Below are positions 5,351-10,834 of a stretch of 10,834 bases of DNA, piece after piece (within the stretch, counting starts at the first letter, position 1; each line of letters opens with the position of its first letter). A model generated the notes under the pieces. The model had not been told where the DNA came from. It saw only the letters and a list, made by a program, of their open reading frames with translations, and did not search any database. The position numbers were made by a program, and so were the translations under genes. Source of the DNA: Candidatus Rokuibacteriota bacterium (lineage in GTDB: Bacteria; Methylomirabilota; Methylomirabilia; Rokubacteriales; CSP1-6); the NCBI GenBank assembly GCA_016179165.1, contig JACORX010000342.1, forward strand, positions 1 to 10,834, read 5' to 3'.

Positions 5351-6160
5351 TTACTTGCCTCGCGCGGAGGCCGGGAGCTCGGCCCACTGGATCAGGAAGT
5401 CCTCGAGCATGGCCGTGTAGGCCGCTCGGTAGGTCGTGCGCGCCGACTTCGGCAGCTCGATGTGCAGCGACCTCTCCGAGCGGCCGAGGAGGCCCCCCGA
5501 TTTGGAGGCCGATGCGCTGTAGCGGAGCGTATCCACGGGCTCGACGAAGATCTCGAGCTTCGGCGCTTCGGGCCGGCTTCGCAGATGGGCGTCCCGCACG
5601 AGCTCGAGGAGGGTCTTGAGCCGCCAGGCCTCCGCCATGGTGAGGCCGACCGTGGCGATCTCGACGCGCCCAGCTGTATCCTGGTGGCCGTTGCCGTGGA
5701 TCTCGACGTAGACGCGCAGCGGCCCCTGGGCAGCGTCGGCGACCGAGCGGCCGTAGCTATCGTAGACCCGCCGGGCGGCCTCGGTCTCCCGTTCCGAGCG
5801 CGGCGGATCGCCGGCCACGCTCTCGGTCGGGCGGTTGACGTTGTAGCGACGCCCCTGGGCGTCGAGCGAGCCCTCACCCGTGGCGACAACGACGCCGAAG
5901 CGAGTGCTACGCGCGAGATCGAGGCCGATCAGGTCGGTGGCGGTGTCGGTAGTGCCGTGAGGGACCCCAATGACGTAGCCCGGGCGGCCCTTCTGGACAT
6001 TGAAGTTACCCTGCCCTGGGAAGCTGCCCCGCCCCGGCAGAGTCGGGCGCGGCGCATCGCCGACGGACACGGGCTCCCTCCCCCCGATGAGCCCCGCGCA
6101 GCCGGACAGGCAGAGCGCGAGACCGAGTACGACGCTAGGTGTTGTGGCCCGCCCCGGCAT
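5351..6160 (-). CDS. Predicted lipoprotein, possibly N-formylglutamate-amidohydrolase-like fold
   Basis: The 269-residue product begins with a lipoprotein signal: Arg4, a hydrophobic stretch and the lipobox LSGC, giving Cys21 as the lipid anchor. A Gly/Pro-rich linker (22-60) follows. The mature domain has VIGVPHGTTD (63-72), RRYNVNRPTE (104-113), VYDSYG (132-137), VEIHGNG (152-158), VEIATVG (166-172) and HIELPKSAR (233-241). This spacing resembles N-formylglutamate amidohydrolase-type zinc enzymes (PHxG, RxxxDLNRP, DLHS). That suggests His68 and His155 as metal ligands and an amidase acting in the envelope. The match is by eye and distant; an amidase_3-like peptidoglycan enzyme is an alternative. 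ATG 6160 has GGGAG nine bases upstream and overlaps acpS by 26 bases. TAA lies two bases before nnrDE. Confidence 0.8.
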   Translation of the reverse strand: MPGRATTPSVVLGLALCLSGCAGLIGGREPVSVGDAPRPTLPGRGSFPGQGNFNVQKGRPGYVIGVPHGTTDTATDLIGLDLARSTRFGVVVATGEGSLDAQGRRYNVNRPTESVAGDPPRSERETEAARRVYDSYGRSVADAAQGPLRVYVEIHGNGHQDTAGRVEIATVGLTMAEAWRLKTLLELVRDAHLRSRPEAPKLEIFVEPVDTLRYSASASKSGGLLGRSERSLHIELPKSARTTYRAAYTAMLEDFLIQWAELPASARGK

Positions 6161-6551
6161 CCGGCAGGTCTCCCACGAGCATGGCCTGGGCCATGGCATA
6201 GTCGCCGTCGTGGGTTAGCGAGAGCAGCACGCGCGAGGCGCCCTTGGCGCGCGCGATGGCCTCCGAGCGTCCCGTCAGCACCATGGTCGGCGCCTGGCCG
6301 CGCTCGCGACGGACCTCCAGCTCGCGCCACTTGACGCCCATGCTCAGGCCCGTGCCGAGCGCCTTGAGCGTCGCCTCCTTCGCCGCAAACCGCGCTGCCA
6401 GGTGGGGAATGGGGTCGCGGCGCTGGCGACAGTAGGCGATCTCCGCCTGGGTGAAGACGCGCCGAAGGAAGCGATCGCTCCAGCGCTCGACGACGCGGCG
6501 GAGGCGCGAGATCTGCGCCAGGTCAACGCCGATGCCTTTGACCTCCGTCAT
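6135..6551 (-). CDS. acpS: Holo-[acyl-carrier-protein] synthase
   Basis: The 138-residue enzyme transfers 4'-phosphopantetheine from CoA to the serine of apo-acyl carrier protein, activating it for fatty-acid synthesis. Family motifs are clear: GIGVDLAQISR (6-16) with Mg-binding Asp10, FAAKEATLKALGTG (55-68) with Glu59, and LSLTHDGDYAMAQAML (110-125). It works as a cytosolic trimer in the family. The start is 10 bases after the glmM stop and only a weak GGA stands before it, so coupling with glmM is likely. The C-terminal 10 or so residues (DLPDAGAGHNT) run past the usual family end and overlap the start of the lipoprotein gene. Confidence 0.95.
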   Translation of the reverse strand: MTEVKGIGVDLAQISRLRRVVERWSDRFLRRVFTQAEIAYCRQRRDPIPHLAARFAAKEATLKALGTGLSMGVKWRELEVRRERGQAPTMVLTGRSEAIARAKGASRVLLSLTHDGDYAMAQAMLVGDLPDAGAGHNT

Positions 6552-6561
6552 GGGACGTCCG

Positions 6562-7911
6562 TCATGCTCCGACGGCCTGTTTGATGATGGTCGACAGCTG
6601 CGAAGCGATGCTCTCGATCCGCGCCCTGTCCTCGCCCTCGATCATGACGCGAGCCAGGTTTTCCGTGCCCGAGTAGCGGATGAGGATGCGCCCCGCCGCG
6701 CCCAGCTCGCTCTCGCGGGTGGCCTGGCAGTCGGCCAGTCCAGGAATAGACTCAAGCGGAGGCTTCTCACGCACCCGGACGTTGACCAGCACCTGCGGAA
6801 ACTTGGTCATGCAGGATGCCAGTGCCGAGAGCGGCTGCCCCGTCTCGCGCATCACGGCCAGGAGCTGGAGCGCCGAGACGATGCCATCGCCCGTGGGCGT
6901 GTGGTCGAGGAACAGGAGATGCCCGGACTGCTCGCCTCCCAAGTTGGCGCCGGTCTTGACCATCTCCGCGAGGACGTAGCGGTCGCCCACCTGCGTCTTC
7001 ACCGCCCGGATACCCACCTCGCCCAGCGCCTTGTCGAGACCCAGGTTGGCCATGACCGTGGTCACCACGGTGCCGGTCTTGAGCCGGCCGCTCGCCGCCA
7101 GGTGCCGGCCGCAGATGGCGAGGGCGTAGTCGCCGTCGCGGATCTCCCCCGTCTCGTCCACGGCGATCAGCCTGTCGCCGTCGCCGTCGAACGCCAGCCC
7201 CAGGTCCGCGCCCGCGGCCCGCACGCGGCGCTGGAGCCGCTCGGGGTGTAGCGCACCCGAGAGGCGGTTGATGTTGAGGCCATCGGGCTTCGCGGCCAGG
7301 ACAATGACCTTGGCGCCGAGAGCGCGAAAGAGCCGCGGGGCGACGCGGCTGGTGGCGCCGTGGGCACAATCGAGAGCCAGCGTGAGTTCCCCCAGGTCGA
7401 AGGGGAAGGTCTGGCGCGCATGGGCAATGTACTCGGCCTCGGCCCGATCGTAGTGGACCAGGCGTCCGACCGAGGCGCCCGTGGGCTTAGGCGCCACGTC
7501 CGGGCCGCCCAGGCGCGCCTCTATCTCATCCTCCCATCTGTCGGGAAACTTGGCGCCCTCGGAAGAGAAGATCTTGATGCCATTGTCCTGGAAGGTGTTG
7601 TGGGACGCCGAGAGCACCACGCCGCCGTGGGCCTCGAGGCTTCGCGTGAGATACGCGATGCCGGGCGTCGGCAGCACGCCCACCGCGAAGACATCCGCCC
7701 CCGCCGACAGCGCCCCCGAGACGAGCGCTCCCTCGAGCATGGGCCCCGACAGCCGCGTATCTCGCCCCACGACGAGGCGGACCTTCGCCACACCGTGATG
7801 CTCGAGAAGCGTCGCCACGAGCTGGCGTCCGAGGCGGAAGGCCAGCTCTGTCGTCAGCGGCTCCTCGTTGGCGACGCCGCGGATGCCGTCGGTGCCGAAG
7901 AGGCGGCCCAT
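6562..7911 (-). CDS. glmM: Phosphoglucosamine mutase
   Basis: The 449-residue enzyme interconverts glucosamine-6-phosphate and glucosamine-1-phosphate on the path to UDP-GlcNAc for peptidoglycan and LPS. It has the usual four-domain layout. FGTDGIRG lies at 5-12. The phosphoserine loop LSASHNTFQDNGIK (100-113) has Ser103 as the phosphorylated residue. The metal loop is FDGDGDR (241-247). GGEQSGH (325-331) is the sugar-specificity loop, and the phosphate-binding loop is RYSGTEN (412-418). Length is normal. Its ATG overlaps the cdaR stop (TGATG), so the two are coupled. In several bacteria GlmM is bound and inhibited by the diadenylate cyclase encoded just upstream, and the gene order here keeps that partnership. 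Confidence 0.97.
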   Translation of the reverse strand: MGRLFGTDGIRGVANEEPLTTELAFRLGRQLVATLLEHHGVAKVRLVVGRDTRLSGPMLEGALVSGALSAGADVFAVGVLPTPGIAYLTRSLEAHGGVVLSASHNTFQDNGIKIFSSEGAKFPDRWEDEIEARLGGPDVAPKPTGASVGRLVHYDRAEAEYIAHARQTFPFDLGELTLALDCAHGATSRVAPRLFRALGAKVIVLAAKPDGLNINRLSGALHPERLQRRVRAAGADLGLAFDGDGDRLIAVDETGEIRDGDYALAICGRHLAASGRLKTGTVVTTVMANLGLDKALGEVGIRAVKTQVGDRYVLAEMVKTGANLGGEQSGHLLFLDHTPTGDGIVSALQLLAVMRETGQPLSALASCMTKFPQVLVNVRVREKPPLESIPGLADCQATRESELGAAGRILIRYSGTENLARVMIEGEDRARIESIASQLSTIIKQAVGA

Positions 7912-8297
7912 CAGCGCCCGCGGGCCAGCGCCACGCGCACGACAGGAGGAGTCACGCGCAGCACGCTCACACCGGGGGGCACGACGATCTGCTCAGCTCC
8001 CAGGCTGACCACGACGTCGCCGGGGCCGGCGCCGGCCAGGCTCACCCTCACCCGGAGGGTCTCGGGCGACATGCGCGAGAGCGCGGCTCTCAACCCGTGG
8101 AGCTGCACCTCGACGCTCTCGGGTCTCTCGCCCGTCACGACGAGCCCCGGCGGCACCGAGTCGAGCTCGATCGGTAGGGAGACGACGAGATTGGTCTTCT
8201 CGGAGGTCATGACGAAGACCCAGAGCCCCGCGGAGAAGGCCAGGGCCAGAAGCTTGATCTCCCAGTGGAGCGATATGGACCTGATGAACCCGGTCAT
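7911..8297 (-). CDS. cdaR: Short YbbR-domain protein, CdaR-like
   Basis: The 128-residue product begins with a short cytoplasmic tail, one membrane helix (about 14-31, IKLLALAFSAGLWVFV), then an extracytoplasmic YbbR-type beta domain. That domain includes LPIELDSVPPGLVVTGERPESVEVQLHG and a second half ending VTPPVVRVAL. CdaR modulates the diadenylate cyclase CdaA/DacA in Firmicutes, where it carries several YbbR repeats and is much longer; here there is room for about one. The position between dacA and glmM fixes the assignment. ATG 8297 is used because upstream residues in this frame are antisense-like Ser/Pro/Arg sequence overlapping dacA. No clear Shine-Dalgarno is seen, and dacA ends 13 bases before. 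Confidence 0.87.
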   Translation of the reverse strand: MTGFIRSISLHWEIKLLALAFSAGLWVFVMTSEKTNLVVSLPIELDSVPPGLVVTGERPESVEVQLHGLRAALSRMSPETLRVRVSLAGAGPGDVVVSLGAEQIVVPPGVSVLRVTPPVVRVALARGR

Positions 8298-8310
8298 GCG
8301 ATGTGACCGT

Positions 8311-9135
8311 TCATTTTCTGAGCCATCCGCGGGCCGGCTCCCACCAGGGCTGGTCGGCCGGCAGCGGAGGGGCATCGAGGGAGAAGAACTCGGCCAGGCG
8401 CCGGCGGAGGGCATCGGAGTCTAGGGGGCTTTCCATGCGACCCTCGACCGCCAGCGAGATTCGGCCGCTCTCCTCCGAGACCACCAGCACCACGGCATCG
8501 GTCTCCTCGCTGAGCCCGAGCGCCGCGCGGTGCCGCGTGCCCATCGCGCGCCCGAGCTGCACGTTGCGGGAGAGCGGCAGGAAGCCGCCCGCCGCGGCGA
8601 TGCGCCCGCCGCGGATGAAGACGGCGCCGTCGTGCAGCGGCGAGTACGGCAGGAAGAGGCTCTCGAGCAGATCGGCCGAAACGAGGGCGTCGAGCGGCAC
8701 GCCGAGCTCGACGAAGTTGCGCAGCCCCGTCGCCCGCTCCAGGACCACGAGGCCGCCGATGCGCTTGCGGGCCAGGGACTGGGCGGCCTTGACCACCTCG
8801 TCGAGCAGGTGGCTCTGCTGTTCCCGCCCCGCCCGCGTCACCACGCGGAAGAACGGGTTCTGGCCGATCTGCGCCAGCCCGCGGCGCAGCTCGGGCTGGA
8901 AGAGCACGATGAGGGCGAGAACCCAGAAGGACCAAAAGTTGTCGAGGATCCAGCTGGTGCCGTACAGCTCGAACCGGTGGGCGAGAAACGAGGCGGCCAT
9001 GAGGGCGGCGAGCCCGAGCAGTATCTGGACGGCCCGCGTCTCCTTGAACATGACAAAAACGCGGTAAAGGACGAGCGCGACGAGGATGATGTCGATCGCG
9101 TCCCGCACCCGGAAGGCCTGCAGCGCCGGCCACAT
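8311..9135 (-). CDS. dacA: Diadenylate cyclase (c-di-AMP synthase, CdaA/DacA type)
   Basis: The 274-residue membrane enzyme condenses two ATP to cyclic di-AMP, a second messenger for osmolyte and cell-wall control. Three N-terminal hydrophobic helices (about 13-29, 36-52, 66-80) are followed by a linker and the DAC domain. The domain shows the catalytic DGA motif (169-171, in SPLHDGAVF) and the RHR motif (201-203, in GTRHRAALGLSEETDAVVLVVSEESG). Length and layout match CdaA. ATG 9135 lies four bases after the folP stop and has a strong GGGGAGG nine bases upstream, inside the end of folP. cdaR and glmM follow, the known c-di-AMP/cell-wall pairing. Confidence 0.96.
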   Translation of the reverse strand: MWPALQAFRVRDAIDIILVALVLYRVFVMFKETRAVQILLGLAALMAASFLAHRFELYGTSWILDNFWSFWVLALIVLFQPELRRGLAQIGQNPFFRVVTRAGREQQSHLLDEVVKAAQSLARKRIGGLVVLERATGLRNFVELGVPLDALVSADLLESLFLPYSPLHDGAVFIRGGRIAAAGGFLPLSRNVQLGRAMGTRHRAALGLSEETDAVVLVVSEESGRISLAVEGRMESPLDSDALRRRLAEFFSLDAPPLPADQPWWEPARGWLRK

Positions 9136-9139
9136 GTGC

Positions 9140-10000
9140 TCAGGCCTCCCCGCGGGAGCGGCGTATGGCTTCGGCCACGCGCACAGCCTGGACGGTCTCT
9201 GCAACGTCGTGGGCGCGGACCAGGTGGGCGCCTCCCAGCACCGCTGCCGCCGCGGCGGCCAGCGAGCCGGGCAGGCGCCGGCCGGGATCGGCCTCGCCGG
9301 CAATCTCTCCCACGAAGGACTTGCGCGAGACGCCGATGCAGATCGGCCGACCGAGGTCGCGCAGCCGCCCGAGGCCGGCCAAGATCTCACAGTCCCACTC
9401 GTGCCAGGCGAGACCGCGCCGCCTGAAGAAGCCGATGCCGGGATCCACCACGATGCGCTCTTCGGGGATACCCGCCTGGGTGGCAGTGCGCAAGCTCTCC
9501 TCAAGGAGGTCCATGACGGCGTCTACGGGGCCCTGCCCCTCGGCTCCGCCCCGCTCCGACGCCATGAGGATGACGCCCGCCCCCGCCCCGGCGACCAGGG
9601 GGGCGAGAGCGGGATCGGCAGTGAGACCGCGAACGTCGTTGATGATCGCGGCCCCAGCCTCGAGAGCGGCCCGCGCCGGCTCCGCGCGGCTCGTGTCCGC
9701 CGAGACGGGCACCTCGACCTTCGAGGCCAGGATCTCCACCGCCCAACCGAGGCGCTCCGCCTCCTCGGAGGCGGAGATGGAACCGGAGAGGTAGGGGGCC
9801 GTGGACATGGCCCCCACGTCGAGGAGAGCCGCGCCTTCGCGCGCCATGCGCTCGGCCGCGCGCAGGAGGTCGTCGCCCCCCGTGACCACCGAGCCCGCGT
9901 AGAAGGAGCCGGGGCTGACGTTGAGCGCGCCCATCACGGCCACGGAGACGCCGTCGCCGAGATACACCCCTGCCAGAGCCGCTCGGATGGGGGTGGTCAC
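9140..10000 (-). CDS. folP: Dihydropteroate synthase, divergent type
   Basis: The 286-residue TIM-barrel enzyme should join a pterin diphosphate to p-aminobenzoate in folate synthesis. Conserved core residues are present: Asn27 in MGALNVSP, Asp61 in LLDVGAMST, Asp102 in VSADTS, Asn121-Asp122, Asp186 in DPGIGF, Ser225-Arg226-Lys227 and Arg262/His264 in VRAHDV. The two active-site loops differ from standard enzymes. NVTPDSF is NVSPGSF, GESTRP is AMSTAP (Arg to Ala68), and the LMH segment is LMASERGG. The text GAMSTAPY resembles a DHPS variant I recall from archaea and some deep bacterial lineages. The gene begins at GTG 10000 without a Shine-Dalgarno, directly after a hairpin and T-run; an in-frame GTG at residue 12 is an alternative start. 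Position before dacA is standard for folP. Confidence 0.88.
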   Translation of the reverse strand: MTTPIRAALAGVYLGDGVSVAVMGALNVSPGSFYAGSVVTGGDDLLRAAERMAREGAALLDVGAMSTAPYLSGSISASEEAERLGWAVEILASKVEVPVSADTSRAEPARAALEAGAAIINDVRGLTADPALAPLVAGAGAGVILMASERGGAEGQGPVDAVMDLLEESLRTATQAGIPEERIVVDPGIGFFRRRGLAWHEWDCEILAGLGRLRDLGRPICIGVSRKSFVGEIAGEADPGRRLPGSLAAAAAAVLGGAHLVRAHDVAETVQAVRVAEAIRRSRGEA

Positions 10001-10003
10001 GCC

Positions 10004-10038
10004 AATAAAAATACCATTGACGGCGAGGCCAATGGTAT
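10004..10038 (-). terminator. Hairpin plus T-run between ftsH and folP
   Basis: On the minus strand ATACCATTG (10038-10030) pairs perfectly with CAATGGTAT (10019-10011). The stem can extend inward by a G-U and a C-G pair to 11 bp with loop CTCGCC. TTTTATT follows at once. This is the form of a Rho-independent terminator, although the stem is AT-rich for this genome. It lies 27 bases after the ftsH stop and ends four bases before the folP start. It could therefore end ftsH transcripts, attenuate entry into the folP operon, or process the mRNA. Confidence 0.6.
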
Positions 10039-10064
10039 CGAAATGCTGGGGGGAAAAGCGCGAA

Positions 10065-10834
10065 TCAGGCGGGCGCGGGGGCTGCCTCGAATGGCCGGGC
10101 GAGCAGGATCCGGTTGATCTCCTCGCCGTCGAGGGTCTCGCGCTCGAGGAGCGCGCGAGCGAGGATATGGAGCTTCTCGAGATTGGACTCGAGGAGCTGG
10201 CGCGCCCGCGACGCGCAGTCCGTCACGATGCGCTTGATCTCGGAGTCGATGAGGACGGCCGTGTCCTCGCTGTAGTCCTTCGGGCGCGACATCTCGCGGC
10301 CCAGAAAGACGTGCTCCTCGGCCTTACCGAAGGTGAGGGGCCCCATCTTGTCTGACATACCCCACTCGCAGACCATCTTGCGGGCCATCTCGGTCGCCTT
10401 CTCGAGGTCGTTGCCGGCACCCGTGGTCTGCTGCTGGAAGACGAGCTCCTCGGCGGCGCGCCCGCCCAGAAGGATAGTGATCTGGTTGACCAGGAATTCC
10501 TTGGAGTAGCTGTAGCGGTCGTCGGTCGGAAGCTGCATCGTGTGGCCGAGCGCCCGCCCGCGCGGGATGATCGTCACCTTGTGCAGCGGGTCGGCACCCG
10601 GCAAGAGGTAGGCCACGAGTGCGTGTCCGCCCTCGTGATAGGCGGTGGTCCGCTTCTCGGCCTCTGGGATGATCATGGAGCGCCGCTCCACGCCCATCAG
10701 CACCTTGTCCTTGGCGTTCTCGAAGTCGATCATCTCGACGGACTTCTTGTCCTGGCGCGCCGCCAGCAGCGCGGCCTCGTTCACCAGATTCGCCAGGTCG
10801 GCGCCCGAGAAGCCGGGCGTGCCGCGTGCCAGCA
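10065..10834 (-). CDS. ftsH: ATP-dependent zinc metalloprotease FtsH (C-terminal part)
   Basis: The gene runs off the right edge; about 255 C-terminal residues are visible. FtsH is a hexameric inner-membrane AAA+ protease that degrades misfolded membrane proteins and regulators such as LpxC in E. coli. The visible part starts inside the AAA lid (LARGTPGFSGADLANLVNEA). It continues through VLMGVERRSMII to the zinc site AYHEGGHALVAY; HEGGH replaces the common HEAGH but keeps both His ligands and the catalytic Glu. Next come PRGRALGHT, the GGRAAEELVF helix and TTGAGNDLEKAT, whose Asp is the third zinc ligand. The C-terminus is short and ends in Ala/Pro residues. The Walker motifs and N-terminal membrane helices lie outside the window. 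The gene is followed by the hairpin at 10004-10038. Confidence 0.97.
   Translation of the reverse strand, partial: LARGTPGFSGADLANLVNEAALLAARQDKKSVEMIDFENAKDKVLMGVERRSMIIPEAEKRTTAYHEGGHALVAYLLPGADPLHKVTIIPRGRALGHTMQLPTDDRYSYSKEFLVNQITILLGGRAAEELVFQQQTTGAGNDLEKATEMARKMVCEWGMSDKMGPLTFGKAEEHVFLGREMSRPKDYSEDTAVLIDSEIKRIVTDCASRARQLLESNLEKLHILARALLERETLDGEEINRILLARPFEAAPAPA

Noticed and set aside
4230..5420. 396-codon plus-strand open frame opposite nnrDE
   Set aside because: Charged low-complexity product, antisense to a gene with full NnrD/NnrE motifs.
6770..7420. GlmM segment NINRLSGALHPE as an unusual change
   Set aside because: This region varies within the GlmM family, for example E. coli also lacks the common GSTHPE text, so it is not evidence of altered function.
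8298..8414. N-terminal extension of CdaR by 39 residues
   Set aside because: It would overlap dacA by about 100 bases and encodes Ser/Pro/Arg-rich sequence; the membrane helix begins soon after ATG 8297.
9136..9504. N-terminal extension of DacA by 123 residues
   Set aside because: It is an out-of-frame reading of folP; a strong GGGGAGG precedes ATG 9135 and the CdaA-type N-terminus starts there.
1..10834. CRISPR array, tRNA, rRNA, transposase or prophage
   Set aside because: No regularly spaced direct repeats, no tRNA cloverleaf or rRNA landmarks, and no integrase or transposase motifs were seen on either strand.

Overview
The window is very GC-rich bacterial chromosome, with codons that nearly always end in G or C. 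The long minus-strand block (ftsH, folP, dacA, cdaR, glmM, acpS, a lipoprotein gene, nnrDE, tsaE, radC) is a housekeeping order known from Deltaproteobacteria-like and related Gram-negative environmental lineages. My best guess is an uncultivated soil or subsurface bacterium near Rokubacteria/Methylomirabilota or the Deltaproteobacteria. This is inferred from gene order, GC content and recalled repeat style, not from a search.

Layout. (1) 1-48 is the tail of a plus-strand gene that begins outside the window. (2) 64-238 is a highly palindromic, strongly structured repeat-like element between that gene and a convergent gene. (3) 238-1047 (minus) is a BtuF-like cobalamin/metal-binding protein without a signal peptide. 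It starts only 33 bp from (4) pyrD, a class 2-like dihydroorotate dehydrogenase on the plus strand (1081-2070). (5) 2071-2357 holds a direct-repeat array of DnaA-box-like 9-mers and several small hairpins. (6) 2364-2606 (plus) is a small basic protein of unknown function, convergent with the operon that follows.

(7) 10834 down to 2630 (minus) is one long co-directional unit. It runs from the C-terminal half of FtsH (membrane protease, 5' end outside the window) through FolP (folate), DacA and CdaR (c-di-AMP synthesis and its regulator), GlmM (UDP-GlcNAc precursor), AcpS (acyl carrier protein activation), a lipoprotein with an N-formylglutamate-amidohydrolase-like pattern, a fused NAD(P)H-hydrate repair enzyme, TsaE (t6A tRNA modification) and finally RadC. 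From folP to tsaE the genes overlap or are a few bases apart, so they are probably translationally coupled. A hairpin followed by a T-run separates ftsH from folP. The functional thread is envelope homeostasis: c-di-AMP synthesis sits beside GlmM (glmM-cdaA-cdaR linkage is known in Firmicutes), together with fatty-acid, metabolite-repair and tRNA-modification genes.

Most of the window is conserved housekeeping sequence. The parts that deserve attention are the palindromic element at 64-238, the DnaA-box array at 2068-2105, the unknown small gene after it, the divergent FolP, and the lipoprotein gene inserted in the operon. I see no CRISPR array, prophage, transposase, rRNA or tRNA.
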